Below, one piece after another: positions 43,369 through 53,450 of a DNA stretch of 64,000 nucleotides. The translations under genes were made by a program, and so were the position numbers. Under the pieces are notes generated by a model, which was not told the DNA's origin, ran no database searches, and saw only the letters and a program-made list of their open reading frames with translations. Position 1 is the stretch's first letter. Every line of letters starts with the position of its first letter. This DNA comes from Subtercola endophyticus (GTDB lineage: Bacteria > Actinomycetota > Actinomycetes > Actinomycetales > Microbacteriaceae), in the NCBI RefSeq assembly GCF_021044565.1, contig NZ_CP087997.1, positions 496,001 to 560,000 on the forward strand, given 5' to 3'.

Positions 43369-44574
43369 TCAGGTGACCGTCATCACGGGCTCGGTGTCGG
43401 CGAGGGGGCTGGCGTCTTTTCCGCGCAGGTCGGGGTGCCAGCGATGGCCGAGCACGGGCACCACGAAGCCCACCGCAGCGAGCGACGCGGCGACGTAGAA
43501 GGCTCCCGACGGCCCCACGGAGTCGATCATGAACCCCGCGAGGGCCGACCCCACGGCCGCTCCGATGAGCTGACCGGTGCCGACCCAGCCGTACGCCTCA
43601 GCCGTGTCGCTGAATCGCACGCTCGACGAGACGATCGAGAACATCACCGCGAGAGCCGGAGCGATGCCGACACCCGCGAGAAACAGGAACACGCCGAGCC
43701 ACCAGACGTTCAGCGAGATCGCCGAGATTCCGATTCCGACGAAGACGATCAGCATGCGCTGCGCCAGCGCCCACGATCCGATGGGCAGATGCCCCAGAGC
43801 GAGTCCGCCCACCAGCGAGCCCACCGCGAAGACCGCGAGCACGATGCCGGCCTCGGCTCCGCCGTTGCCGAACGTCGAAACCACGCCGGCCTCGACCGAA
43901 GCACAGGTGGCGACGAGCAAAAAACCGACGATCGTCGCAAGCAGCACCGGCGGCTTCTTGAGCACCGCACCCAGCCGGCGTCGGCTGCGCGGAATACGTA
44001 CCCGGCCGAGCTCGGGGCTCGTCAAGAACCAGCCGCCGCCGACGACTAAGAAGATGACGGCGAGCAGAATACCCTGCACGGTGCCGATCTGCGTCGCGGT
44101 GAACGTCGTGATGACCGGTCCGACCACCCAGATGATCTCTTGTGCCGAGGCGTCGAGTGAGAACAGCGGCGTGAGCTGCTTCGAGTTCACCATCTTGGGG
44201 TAGATCGTGCGCACCGCGGGCTGAATGGGCGGCATCGTGAGCCCGGCGATGAACGCCACGGCCATGGTCATCGGGATGCTCATCGGCACCAGCGCGATGG
44301 TGGAGATCGCGATGGCGCACACCACGATGGTCGAGCTGATCACCTGCCGCATGCCCCAGCGGCCCATCAGCCGACTCGTCAGCGGGCCCGCGATAGCCTG
44401 GCCGATCGAGAGCGCAGCAAGCACGAGTCCGGCGGAGCCGTAGGAGTCGTGCACCCGCTCGATATGCAGCAGAAACGCCAGCGAAAGCATGCCGAACGGA
44501 AAGCGCGCTAGCAATTGGGCAGCCATAATGCGCCCGACACCGCGGGTTTTCAGAAGACTCGAGTAGCTGTTCAC
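43369..44574 (-). CDS. MFS transporter
   Basis: This 401-residue protein has twelve predicted helices in two halves. GPLTSRLMGRWGMRQV is the typical loop between helices 2 and 3, and SRRRLGAVLKKPPVLL the central cytoplasmic loop. It is probably an exporter of the drug:H+ antiporter kind; the substrate is unknown. The GTG start at 44574 is preceded by TACACT (9 bases upstream) and GAGG. The long stem-loop at 43281 follows its stop. Confidence 0.88.
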   Translation of the reverse strand: MNSYSSLLKTRGVGRIMAAQLLARFPFGMLSLAFLLHIERVHDSYGSAGLVLAALSIGQAIAGPLTSRLMGRWGMRQVISSTIVVCAIAISTIALVPMSIPMTMAVAFIAGLTMPPIQPAVRTIYPKMVNSKQLTPLFSLDASAQEIIWVVGPVITTFTATQIGTVQGILLAVIFLVVGGGWFLTSPELGRVRIPRSRRRLGAVLKKPPVLLATIVGFLLVATCASVEAGVVSTFGNGGAEAGIVLAVFAVGSLVGGLALGHLPIGSWALAQRMLIVFVGIGISAISLNVWWLGVFLFLAGVGIAPALAVMFSIVSSSVRFSDTAEAYGWVGTGQLIGAAVGSALAGFMIDSVGPSGAFYVAASLAAVGFVVPVLGHRWHPDLRGKDASPLADTEPVMTVT

Positions 44575-44635
44575 AACCTCACTAGTGTACCGGGTAGACG
44601 GTGCGGTTCTTCCCCTCCGCCCGACCCTGACGGCG

Positions 44636-47600
44636 TCAGGACGCGAGGGCCTTCTGGATGCGCTGCAGGGAGACGGGGCCGTCGGTGCCCAGAGACTGGG
44701 CGAAGAGGCTGATGCGGAGTTCTTCGAGCATCCAGCGCACCCGCAGCAGCGGCGGGCTCACGAGGGCGAGCGCGTTCGCGGGCAGGGGGAGCGGGCCACC
44801 CGCTGCCTCGTAACGTGCTGTGGCATTCTGTACCTCCGTCATCCAGGCCCGGTCTCGTGCCGGGGCGTCAGGCAACTTTTGCAGGCGCTGCTCGATGCCT
44901 GTCAAGTACCGTGGATAACTTTCGAGCTGGGCCGTTCCTGTGGAGGAAACGAATCCGGGGTAGATGAGCGCCTCGAGCTGCCCGCGCGCGTCGCTGAGCG
45001 CAGACAGCAGCGAGACGCTTGTGGCGGCCTTCAGGGCGCGTTCGGCATCCCGAGCCTTCGTCAGGCTGGCTGCGACGAGGGCGACCGTCGCGTACATCTG
45101 GTTCATGAGTCCTGCCGAGAGGCGGTCGCGCACGGTCTCGAATTCGGCCTGGGTGAAGAGCAGGCCGTCGGGATGCGACTCGCGGATGACCGCATCGGCG
45201 CAGGCGCGCAGGCAGTCGTCGAAGAGCGCCTGGATGCTCGGGTACGGACTCGTGGCGAGAATCAGCTTCTCGTTCTGAGTGAGGTGCTCGCGCACGTACG
45301 ACACCGGCGACGGCACCGCGAGCAGCAGCAGGGCTCGAACGCCGACCTGTGTCAGCCGGTCGGCCTCCTCGCGGGTGCTCATCAATCGGATCGAGACGGA
45401 GCCGGAGTTATCCACAATCGCCGGATACGCGCGAATTACACTGCCTGGCATTTTCGTGTCGATGTGGCGCGGCAGTTCCGTAAAGTCCCAGGCAGTGATT
45501 CCGCTTCGCTCGACGTGGCTGGCGGTGGCACTGGATGCACGGGCGACGCTCTCACGGGCGACGGATCGGTAACGCGACTGCAGTTCGGCCAGGTCTTTCG
45601 AGGCCGCGATGGTTTTACCCCGTTCATCCACGACCCGGAAAGAAACAGAAAGGTGTGAGGGAATGCGAGATCTGTCGAAGTCGGCGGCGGTCACAGGAGT
45701 GAATCCGAGGCGCGACATGGTGTGGGCGAGGTCTGCGAGAAAGGAGTCGCCGCCAGGGTCGCCGGCCGGCGACTGCTCGAGGGGCAGCGCGGCGAGCAGT
45801 TTGACCGCCCAGTCGGTGGCCGGCACGAAGTTCTTACGAATGTTCTTCGGCAGCGAGCGGATGAGCGCGGTGACGAGTTCCTCGCGGAATCCGGGCACCT
45901 GCGACTCGAATGCCTGCGGCTGCAGTCGCGGGAGAAGCGCCAGCGGCACGGTCACGCTCACGCCGTCGTCTTCGGTTCCCGGCTCGAACCGGTAGTTCAG
46001 CGCCAGTTTCTGGTCGCCCTGCTGCCACGAGGTCGGAAACTTCGTCTCGTCGATCTCGGGTGCGCCTTCGGGCACCAGAGATTCCACCGTCATCGTCAAC
46101 AGATCGGGAGTGTCATGCCGAGCCATTTTCCACCACCCGTCAAAACTGCGGGCAGTGTTCACATCACGCGGAACACGGGCGTCGTAGAACTCGAACACGG
46201 CCTCATCGTCGAGCAACAGGTCGCGGCGGCGGCTGCGTTCTTCTATCTCCGCGAGCTCACTTCGAAAACGTCGATTCGCTCGGTCGAATGCGTGCTGCGA
46301 CTCCCATTCGCCGTCGACGAGTGCGTGCCGAATGAACAGTTCGCGCGCATACGACGGGTCGATGCGCGCGAACTGCACGCGGCGCTTCGGCACGATCGGC
46401 ACGCCGTAGAGCGTCACCCGTTCGAATGCGACGACGGCGCCCTGCTTCTTCTCCCAGTGCGGTTCAGAGAACGTGCGCTTGCAGAGGTCTCCGGCCAGGC
46501 CCTCGGCCCACGCCGGGTCGATGGCCGCGTTCATACGAGCGAACAACCGGCTCGTCTCCACGAGTTCGGCGCTCATCACCGCGTTGGGCTGTTTCTTCGC
46601 CAGCGCAGAGCCGGGAAAGATGCTGAAGCGGGTCTGGCGGGCTCCGGCGTAGTCTTTCTTCGCCAGGTCTTTCAGACCGATGTGCGACAGCAGCCCCGAG
46701 AGAATCGACCGGTGGATTCCGTCGGGGTTGACCGAGGGTTCGCCGATGGTCAGATCGAGCGGCCGGGCCAGCTGGCGCAACTGCCGGTACACGTCTTGCC
46801 ACTCGCGTACGCGAAGGTAGTTGAGGTGCTCGGCCTTGCACAGCCGCCGAAACGCGCTCGACGACAGCTCGGCCTGCTTGGTCTCGAGGTAGTTCCAGAG
46901 GTTGAGCAGCGACAGAAAGTCGCTCGTCTGGTCGGTGAAACGCGCGTGCAGCTCATCGGCGCGCTGACGCTTCTCCAACGGGCGTTCGCGCGGGTCTTGC
47001 ACGGTGAGCCCGGCCACGATGATCATCACCTCGCGGCTCGTCGAGTGCTTTTTCGACTCGACGACCATGCGCCCGAATCGCGGCTCGATGGGAATGCGCG
47101 AGAGGTCGCGGCCGACCCGTGTGAGCGTCGGGGTGTCATCCGACGGCGTGGCGGCATCTCGCCCGGCGCGACCTCGCGCGTTTCCACCGGCGAGATTCAC
47201 CGCACCGAGTTCGCTCAGCAGGTCGAGACCGTCTTTGATGCCACGCGAGTCGGGCGGCTGCAAGAACGGGAACGAGGCGATGTCTCCGAGTCCCAGCGAG
47301 ATCATCTGCAGAATCACGGCGGCGAGGTTGGTGCGCAGAATCTCGGGCTCGGTGAACTTCGGCCGCGCGAGGTAATCGGCCTCGGAATACAGGCGGATGC
47401 AGATGCCGTCACTGGTGCGACCGCTGCGGCCCGCGCGCTGGTTCGCCGAGGCCTGCGAGATGGCCTCGATCGGAAGGCGCTGCACCTTGGAGCGCACGCT
47501 GTATCGGCTGATGCGGGCGGTGCCGGTATCGATGACGTATTTGATTCCGGGCACCGTCAGGCTCGTCTCGGCGACGTTGGTCGCCAGAACGATGCGCCGG

Positions 47601-48634
47601 CGGATTCCCGGGGCCGACGACTTCTGAAACACCTTGTGCTGGTCGGCCGCCGACAGCCGTCCGTAGAGCGGAAGCACTTCGGTAGCAGCCCCGAGCGCGC
47701 CACCACCAGAGTTGAGTCGGCCCCGAATCGCTTCTTCGGCATCGCGAATCTCGTTCTCGCCCGAGAAGAACACCAGAACGTCTCCGTCGCCCTCGCGTGC
47801 GAGCTCGTCGAGGGCGTCGTTCACGGCGTCGAGCGGATCGCGGTTCGCGGTCGAGTTTTCGCTCGCGCGGCCGGGGCCCGGGCCGGGGCCGGAGCCGGGG
47901 GCGGCGCTGCGCCGACCGAGGCCAAAACTCGAGTCACCTCCGGCGCGAGACCGTGGGGCAGGCGCGTCGTCGACATCGTCGAGCGCGAAGTCATCGTCAG
48001 CACCGTCATCGTCGGCACCGGCAGCCCAGCCGGCGTCAGCGTCGGCCACCAACGGCCGGTACCTGACCTCGACCGGGTACGTGCGCCCCGACACCTCGAT
48101 GATGGGTGCCCCGCCGAAGTGGCGCGAGAAACTCTCGGGGTCGATGGTGGCAGAGGTGACGATCACCTTGAGATCGGGGCGTTGCGGCAGCAGCTGACGA
48201 AGGTAGCCGAGCAGAAAGTCGATGGTGAGGCTGCGCTCGTGCGCCTCGTCGATGATGATCGTGTCGTACTTCTTGAGCAGACGGTCGCGGTGAATCTCGT
48301 TGAGCAGAATGCCGTCGGTCATCAGCTTGATGCGGGTGTCGGCACCGACCTTGTCGGTGAACCGAACCTGGTACCCGACGAGTTCGCCGACGCTCTGCCC
48401 GAGCTCTTCGGCGATACGTTCGGCTATGGTGCGCGCCGCGATGCGCCGGGGCTGCGTATGCCCGATGCTCGTTCTGCCGAGTTCGAGGCAGATCTTCGGC
48501 AGCTGCGTGGTCTTGCCCGAGCCGGTCTCGCCTGCGACGATGACCACCTGGTTCGCCGCGATCGTGCGCGCGATTTCATCGCGCAGCTGACTGACGGGCA
48601 GTTCTGGCGGAAAGTAGATCGAGGCAGGAATCAT
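44636..48634 (-). CDS. hrpA: ATP-dependent RNA helicase HrpA
   Basis: A 1332-residue DEAH-box helicase of the usual HrpA length. Motifs: GETGSGKT (35-42), QPRRIAA, DEAH (129-132), SAT (161-163), then the second RecA domain with [29 protein letters not shown] and QRAGRSGR, the HA2 and OB domains and the long HrpA C-terminal DUF3418 region. A Gly/Pro/Asp-rich insert near residues 205-250 is specific. HrpA resolves stalled ribosomes and processes mRNA in E. coli. The ATG at 48634 has GAAGGG upstream and TACACT 9 bases away. It is divergent from the DUF255 gene by 27 bases. Confidence 0.95.
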   Translation of the reverse strand: MIPASIYFPPELPVSQLRDEIARTIAANQVVIVAGETGSGKTTQLPKICLELGRTSIGHTQPRRIAARTIAERIAEELGQSVGELVGYQVRFTDKVGADTRIKLMTDGILLNEIHRDRLLKKYDTIIIDEAHERSLTIDFLLGYLRQLLPQRPDLKVIVTSATIDPESFSRHFGGAPIIEVSGRTYPVEVRYRPLVADADAGWAAGADDDGADDDFALDDVDDAPAPRSRAGGDSSFGLGRRSAAPGSGPGPGPGRASENSTANRDPLDAVNDALDELAREGDGDVLVFFSGENEIRDAEEAIRGRLNSGGGALGAATEVLPLYGRLSAADQHKVFQKSSAPGIRRRIVLATNVAETSLTVPGIKYVIDTGTARISRYSVRSKVQRLPIEAISQASANQRAGRSGRTSDGICIRLYSEADYLARPKFTEPEILRTNLAAVILQMISLGLGDIASFPFLQPPDSRGIKDGLDLLSELGAVNLAGGNARGRAGRDAATPSDDTPTLTRVGRDLSRIPIEPRFGRMVVESKKHSTSREVMIIVAGLTVQDPRERPLEKRQRADELHARFTDQTSDFLSLLNLWNYLETKQAELSSSAFRRLCKAEHLNYLRVREWQDVYRQLRQLARPLDLTIGEPSVNPDGIHRSILSGLLSHIGLKDLAKKDYAGARQTRFSIFPGSALAKKQPNAVMSAELVETSRLFARMNAAIDPAWAEGLAGDLCKRTFSEPHWEKKQGAVVAFERVTLYGVPIVPKRRVQFARIDPSYARELFIRHALVDGEWESQHAFDRANRRFRSELAEIEERSRRRDLLLDDEAVFEFYDARVPRDVNTARSFDGWWKMARHDTPDLLTMTVESLVPEGAPEIDETKFPTSWQQGDQKLALNYRFEPGTEDDGVSVTVPLALLPRLQPQAFESQVPGFREELVTALIRSLPKNIRKNFVPATDWAVKLLAALPLEQSPAGDPGGDSFLADLAHTMSRLGFTPVTAADFDRSRIPSHLSVSFRVVDERGKTIAASKDLAELQSRYRSVARESVARASSATASHVERSGITAWDFTELPRHIDTKMPGSVIRAYPAIVDNSGSVSIRLMSTREEADRLTQVGVRALLLLAVPSPVSYVREHLTQNEKLILATSPYPSIQALFDDCLRACADAVIRESHPDGLLFTQAEFETVRDRLSAGLMNQMYATVALVAASLTKARDAERALKAATSVSLLSALSDARGQLEALIYPGFVSSTGTAQLESYPRYLTGIEQRLQKLPDAPARDRAWMTEVQNATARYEAAGGPLPLPANALALVSPPLLRVRWMLEELRISLFAQSLGTDGPVSLQRIQKALAS

Positions 48635-48661
48635 CAGCCCTTCAGTGTAATGCTGGTGAGT

Positions 48662-50419
48662 ATGGTCAACAGGCTTGCCGGCGTTATCAGTCCGTATCTG
48701 CGTTCGCACGCCGACAATCCCGTCGACTGGTTCGCCTGGGGTGAAGCGGCGTTCGCCGAGGCGAAACGCCGCGACGTGCCGGTGCTGGTGTCCATCGGCT
48801 ACTCCACGTGCCATTGGTGCCACGTGATGGCGCGCGAGAGCTTCAGCGACCCGGTGCTCGCCGCCCAGCTCAACGACGGATTCGTGGCGATCAAGGTCGA
48901 CCGTGAAGAGCACCCTGAGGTCGACGCGTTCTACCTTGCGGCGGCGGGTGCGTTCACGCAGAACCTGGGCTGGCCCCTCAACGTGTTCACGACACCGGAT
49001 GCCCGCCCGTTCTTCGGCGGAACGTACTCTCCACCGATCGCGGTGCAGGGCAACCCCTCGTTCACGCAGGTGCTTGGCGCTGTGACAGACGCCTGGGCCA
49101 CTCGCCGCGCCGACGTCGAAGACACGGCCGAGCAGCTGACAGCGGCGCTCGCGGCCGCGGGTGAGATCGTGCGAGGTGGAGGGGCTGAGGCCGGCAGTGC
49201 CGCGCCCAGTGAAGCCCGCGTCTTACCGGTGTTGCCGGCGGTGCCGACCGCCGACCAGTTCGCGAAGGTCACGAGCGAGCTCGAGGCCTACGAAGACACC
49301 GTGCACGGCGGCTTCGGCGGGGCCCCGAAGTTTCCGGTGGCGCCCGTGCTCTCGTTTCTGCTGCGGGCGGATGCCCCGCTGGCGTTGCGCACCCTGAAGG
49401 CCATGGCAGCCTCCGACCTGAGAGACCCCGTCGAGGGCGGCTTCTTTCGGTACGCTACCCGCGCCGACTGGAGCGACCCGCACTATGAGCGCATGCTCTA
49501 CGACAACGCGCTGCTGCTCGACGCGTACACGACAGCAGCCGAGCTTCTCGACCCCGACGACAGCTCTTGGGCAACAGCCGCCGCGGCCGGAATCGCCGAG
49601 TACCTCATCACCGTGCTTCAGGTCGATGCCGGGGGGTTCGCGTCGGCACAGGACTCCGAGAGCGTGGTGGCCGGCCAGCAGTCGGAGGGCGGTTATTACG
49701 CCCTCGACGCCGAGCAGCGCTCCGCCGAGGTTCCCCCGAAACTCGACCAGAAGATTCTGACCGGCTGGAACGGACTCGCCATCGGCGCGCTCGTCCACGC
49801 CGCGGTCGCTTTCGGCAACGAACGATGGATGCTCGCCGCGCGCTCGGCGGCAGACTACCTGCGCGAGCATCACCTGCGTGCCGACGGTACCGTCATTCGA
49901 GCCTCACTCGGCGGTCGCACGTCGGATGCCCGTGCGACCCTCGAAGACTACGGAATGCTCGCACTCGGCCTGGGCCGGCTGGCAGCCGCGACGGGCGACG
50001 ACGGCTTCCGTCGTGTCGCCCACCAGCTCGTCGACGCGTGCATTCACGCCAATGGCTCGACGGCAACCTCGGCTCCGTCGGGTCGCGCGCGGCCGTCGGC
50101 GCCCGGTGCGGTGTTCACGGTGCCCGGCGGGGGAGACCCCGTGCTGGCAGCGCACGGCCTGCTGGCTGAGGGTGACGTGTCTGAAGGCGCCTATCCGTCG
50201 GGGCTCAGCGCCATGGCGACCGCCGCGTTCGAACTCTTTCTGGCGACCGGTGAGAGCGTCTACGTCACGGCGTCACGAGCCGCGGTCGTGCCGATTGCCG
50301 CTCAAGCGCTGGCTCGACCGATCGGTTTCGGCGCGACCCTCGAACTGCTCTATCGACTGGCGGCCGAAACCACCGGCGCCGACTCATCGGCGACCCACTC
50401 GTTGAGCGAGCCGTCGTAG
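48662..50419 (+). CDS. DUF255/thioredoxin-domain protein (YyaL/SSP411-like)
   Basis: A 585-residue protein. [29 protein letters not shown] and the CHWC motif (Cys50, Cys53) form the thioredoxin-like DUF255 domain. An (alpha/alpha)-barrel follows with [34 protein letters not shown] and [14 protein letters not shown]. Family function is unclear; a redox or carbohydrate-binding role has been proposed. An in-frame ATG at 48650 is possible, but relatives begin at the second Met. Its last 70 bases overlap the 3' end of the convergent sulfurtransferase gene. Confidence 0.9.
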   Translation: MVNRLAGVISPYLRSHADNPVDWFAWGEAAFAEAKRRDVPVLVSIGYSTCHWCHVMARESFSDPVLAAQLNDGFVAIKVDREEHPEVDAFYLAAAGAFTQNLGWPLNVFTTPDARPFFGGTYSPPIAVQGNPSFTQVLGAVTDAWATRRADVEDTAEQLTAALAAAGEIVRGGGAEAGSAAPSEARVLPVLPAVPTADQFAKVTSELEAYEDTVHGGFGGAPKFPVAPVLSFLLRADAPLALRTLKAMAASDLRDPVEGGFFRYATRADWSDPHYERMLYDNALLLDAYTTAAELLDPDDSSWATAAAAGIAEYLITVLQVDAGGFASAQDSESVVAGQQSEGGYYALDAEQRSAEVPPKLDQKILTGWNGLAIGALVHAAVAFGNERWMLAARSAADYLREHHLRADGTVIRASLGGRTSDARATLEDYGMLALGLGRLAAATGDDGFRRVAHQLVDACIHANGSTATSAPSGRARPSAPGAVFTVPGGGDPVLAAHGLLAEGDVSEGAYPSGLSAMATAAFELFLATGESVYVTASRAAVVPIAAQALARPIGFGATLELLYRLAAETTGADSSATHSLSEPS

Positions 50420-51297
50420 ACGGCGACGTTCGTCTCGCCGAGCAGAACGAGGGCAAGCGCGTCGGCCGCCGCCGCGATTCCCGCGCCGCAGTACAGCACG
50501 ATGCGACGGCCGGAAGGCTGCGCCAGGTCGACGGCGGCATCCGTACCCTCGCCGAGCACCGCAGCGAAGGCCTCCCGAAGCGCGTCACCCTTCAACAGCA
50601 CGTGCGAGGCACGGTCGGCCAGGCGACCGGCGGTTACGTTCACGCTGCCCGGAATGTGTCCGAGTCGGCTGCGGGGGCCGGCGGTTCCCGCGAATTCCGC
50701 CGCGGGCAGCGCGCAGACCAGCCGAGCATCCGTTCGCCCGTCGACAACAGACTCGACATACGGCTTGTCGACCCAGAGTTCGGGGCGCTCGCCGGCGGCG
50801 AAGGGTTCGTCAGAGAGTTCGGGCTCGATGTATCCGGTCTCCACGGGTCGCTCGTCGAGATTCCACTTGGTGAGCCCGCCGTCGAGCACCGCGACCCGGT
50901 CGTAGCCGAAGGCCCGGAACAACCACCAGAGACGTGCGGCCCACTGCCCCAGCGCGTTGTCGTAGATCACGACGGTCGACGAATTCGTGATACCGAGCGC
51001 GGTCGCCGCCGCCTCGAACTGTGCGGCGGAGGGTCGTGCGAATCCGTAGGGCTTGTCGGTGTCAGAAAACGCTTCGAGCAGGTCGGCGAACAGGGCGCCC
51101 GGAATGTGGCCGTCGATGAGATAGGCGTCGAGTCCGCTCAACCAGGTGGGCGAACCGTCGAATGCGGCGACAGAGAGAACCGTCGCGTCGAGCACAATCA
51201 ATCCGTCGGAACCGAGGTGGTCGCAGAGCCACTGTGTCGAGACGAGGGGAGAAGCGAGAACCGGCGAGGCCGAGGTCGTGAGCGATGAAGTAGTCAC
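50350..51297 (-). CDS. Sulfurtransferase (two rhodanese domains)
   Basis: This 315-residue protein has an inactive N-terminal rhodanese domain ([13 protein letters not shown]) and a catalytic C-terminal one with LYCGAGIAA, where Cys270 carries the persulfide. It is of the thiosulfate/3-mercaptopyruvate sulfurtransferase type. GTG at 51297 has no ribosome site; TACCGT stands exactly 6 bases upstream (51304-51309), indicating a leaderless mRNA. The C-terminal [12 protein letters not shown] is a normal family end, so the 70-base overlap with the DUF255 gene is between two intact genes. Confidence 0.9.
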   Translation of the reverse strand: MTTSSLTTSASPVLASPLVSTQWLCDHLGSDGLIVLDATVLSVAAFDGSPTWLSGLDAYLIDGHIPGALFADLLEAFSDTDKPYGFARPSAAQFEAAATALGITNSSTVVIYDNALGQWAARLWWLFRAFGYDRVAVLDGGLTKWNLDERPVETGYIEPELSDEPFAAGERPELWVDKPYVESVVDGRTDARLVCALPAAEFAGTAGPRSRLGHIPGSVNVTAGRLADRASHVLLKGDALREAFAAVLGEGTDAAVDLAQPSGRRIVLYCGAGIAAAADALALVLLGETNVAVYDGSLNEWVADESAPVVSAASR

Positions 51298-51387
51298 GCG
51301 TCAACGGTAGCCGCGTGACGCCTCGCGGGCCTGTGTATTGCACTATAAAGTCACGATTCCGTAACAGAGGCTTCACACTTGCCAGGC

Positions 51388-51446
51388 GTGAGCGCCATGT
51401 AAGCGGTCTGTGAGCGCCGCGTGAGCGGGCCGAGCGAGAGTTATGT
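51388..51446 (+). promoter_or_regulatory. Four 11-bp-phased repeats (SARP-type operator) and -10 box
   Basis: GTGAGCGCC (51388), GTAAGCGGT (51399), GTGAGCGCC (51410) and GTGAGCGGG (51421) start exactly 11 bases apart, so they lie on one face of the helix. TTATGT (51441-51446) can serve as -10, giving a leader of about 27 bases with GAAAGG before the ATG at 51480. SARP regulators are known to bind direct repeats of 11-bp period overlapping the -35 region. The SARP/BTAD gene at 53451-56963 is the natural candidate. Confidence 0.65.
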
Positions 51447-51479
51447 CATCAGTTCGTGACCTACTGAAAGGGCTCACAC

Positions 51480-52622
51480 ATGACAACACTTCTTTCCGGG
51501 GGCGCGGCTTCCGGCGGCGTGGCTTCCGCAGGCTTGGCACCCGCAAACCACGCCGACTCGAACTCCGAATGGGCGGTCGAGGCCAACGGCCTCGTCAAAC
51601 TGTTCGGCGCCAACCGTGCCGTCGACGGCGTCGATCTGCGCGTCAAGACCGGCACCGTGTACGGGGTTCTCGGGCCGAACGGCGCCGGCAAGACCACGAC
51701 CATCCGCATGCTCGCGACCCTGCTCAAACTCGACGGCGGCGAGGCCACTATCTTCGGTCACGACGTTCGGCGCGAGCCGCAGATCGTGCGTCAGCTGATC
51801 GGCGTGACCGGCCAGTATGCATCGGTCGACGAGAACCTCTCGGCCACTGAGAACCTCGTGCTCTTCTCCCGGCTGCTCGGGCTGAGCCGCAAGCAGTCGC
51901 GGGCCAAGTCGGCCGAGTTGCTCGAGCAGTTCGGCCTCACCGAGGCCGCCAAGCGCCCGCTCAAGCAGTTCTCCGGTGGCATGCGCCGCCGGCTCGACCT
52001 CGCGGCCAGCCTCATTGCGCAGCCTCCGCTGATCTTTCTCGACGAGCCGACCACGGGGCTCGATCCGCGCACGCGGGCTCAGATGTGGGAGACCATTCGT
52101 GAGCTCGTGTCGACTGGCTCGACCGTGCTGCTCACTACGCAGTACCTCGACGAGGCCGACCAGCTCGCCGACCGCATCGCGGTCATCGACCGCGGAACCG
52201 TCGTGGCCGAAGGCACCACCGACGACCTCAAATCGTCGATCGGCTCGTCGTCGCTGCAGGTTCGCGTAGCCGACCCGAAAGAGGTGGTGGATGCCCGCGA
52301 GATCATCGAGCGTGTGCTCGGTGCAACGGCCGTCGTCTCGCCGGAGGGCTCGCGGATCACGGCCCCCATGGAAAAAGTCTCGGCGGTCACCGACCTGCTC
52401 CTGGTGCTGCGCGAGCGCGGCATCGAGCTGAGCGAACTCTCGGTGCAGAAACCAACCCTCGACGAGGTGTTCCTTTCGCTCACCGGTCACTCGGTCAGCG
52501 ACGAAGAAGCCGAAGACGCGGCAGCCGCGGCCGCAGCCGCAGCCGCGACCGACGGCACCGGCACCGGCCCCGATTCATCCACCTCCGAAACTCCTACCCC
52601 GAAAGCACAGGTCAACGCATGA
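51480..52622 (+). CDS. ABC exporter ATP-binding protein, DrrA type
   Basis: This 380-residue single ABC ATPase has Walker A GPNGAGKT (65-72), signature FSGGMRRRLDLAASL, Walker B LIFLDEPTTGLDP and the DrrA-type C-terminal region LSVQKPTLDEVFLSLTGH. An Ala-rich tail follows (about 345-365). It pairs with the permease gene that overlaps its stop (ATGA). DrrAB systems export daunorubicin-like amphipathic drugs; the real substrate is unknown. The promoter region carries the SARP-type repeats. Confidence 0.93.
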   Translation: MTTLLSGGAASGGVASAGLAPANHADSNSEWAVEANGLVKLFGANRAVDGVDLRVKTGTVYGVLGPNGAGKTTTIRMLATLLKLDGGEATIFGHDVRREPQIVRQLIGVTGQYASVDENLSATENLVLFSRLLGLSRKQSRAKSAELLEQFGLTEAAKRPLKQFSGGMRRRLDLAASLIAQPPLIFLDEPTTGLDPRTRAQMWETIRELVSTGSTVLLTTQYLDEADQLADRIAVIDRGTVVAEGTTDDLKSSIGSSSLQVRVADPKEVVDAREIIERVLGATAVVSPEGSRITAPMEKVSAVTDLLLVLRERGIELSELSVQKPTLDEVFLSLTGHSVSDEEAEDAAAAAAAAAATDGTGTGPDSSTSETPTPKAQVNA

Positions 52623-53446
52623 GCTCCCTCACCCTGCGCCCGACGATCACGCCCGGCGCTCAGCGCGAACTCAAGAACCACGTCACGTTCAGCCAGAGCG
52701 TGTCGAACGCCCTCTCGATGGCCGGTCGCGGCCTGATCAAGGTTCGCCGAACCCCGGAACAGCTGTTCGATGTCACCCTGCAGCCGATCATCTTCACCGT
52801 GATGTTCACCTACATCTTCGGTGGCGCCATCTCGGGCAGCGTGCAGAACTATCTGCCGCTGATCATTCCCGGAATCCTGGTGCAGACGGTCATCACGACC
52901 TCGGTCGTCACCGGCGTTCAGCTTCGAGAAGACATGGACAAGGGCGTTTTCGACCGCTTCAAATCCCTGCCGATCGCTCGCATAGCGCCGCTCGCAGGCG
53001 CGCTGCTCGCCGACACGCTGCGCTACGCCATCGCGACGACCATCACGTTCATCACGGGATTCATCATGGGCTACCGCCCGGCCGGTGGCATCTGGGGCGT
53101 GCTGGGCGCGGCCCTTCTGGTGATCGCCTGCTCATGGGCCATCAGCTGGATCTGGGCGTTCTTCGGCATGATCGGCCGCAGTGCATCCAGTGTTCAGGGC
53201 ATCTCGATGATGATTCTGTTCCCGCTCACGTTCTTGTCGAACGCCTTCGTGCCGGCCAACACCATGCCGAGCTGGCTCGAGTGGTTCGTGAACATCAACC
53301 CGGTGTCGTACTTGGTCACCGCCGTGCGCGACCTCACGAACAACGGCGCTATCGGCTACGACGCGCTCTGGGCACTCGTCGGTGCGATCGCCGTGGTTGT
53401 CGTGTTCGCTCCGCTCACCGTGCGGGCGTACATGCGCAAGGCCTAA
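52619..53446 (+). CDS. ABC exporter permease, DrrB type (ABC-2)
   Basis: This 275-residue membrane protein has six helices of the ABC-2 family. LFDVTLQPIIFTVMFTYIFGG, VVTGVQLREDMDKGVFDRFKSLPIAR and FLSNAFVPANTMPSWLEWFVNINPVSYLVTAVR are family hallmarks. It forms the channel for the DrrA-type ATPase. The ATG overlaps the ATPase stop. Its own stop is only 4 bases from that of the convergent SARP regulator. Confidence 0.93.
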   Translation: MSSLTLRPTITPGAQRELKNHVTFSQSVSNALSMAGRGLIKVRRTPEQLFDVTLQPIIFTVMFTYIFGGAISGSVQNYLPLIIPGILVQTVITTSVVTGVQLREDMDKGVFDRFKSLPIARIAPLAGALLADTLRYAIATTITFITGFIMGYRPAGGIWGVLGAALLVIACSWAISWIWAFFGMIGRSASSVQGISMMILFPLTFLSNAFVPANTMPSWLEWFVNINPVSYLVTAVRDLTNNGAIGYDALWALVGAIAVVVVFAPLTVRAYMRKA

Positions 53447-53450
53447 AGGG

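Noticed and set aside
44626-44640. Palindrome CCTGAC-GGC-GTCAGG over the hrpA stop codon as a terminator
   Set aside because: A 6-bp stem with a 3-base loop and no T-run is too weak to call in such GC-rich DNA.
45722-48661. Open frame continuing for about 980 codons upstream of the DUF255 start, antisense to hrpA
   Set aside because: HrpA motifs on the minus strand are unambiguous. The DUF255 homology begins only at 48662, and the upstream translation looks like GC-rich antisense sequence.
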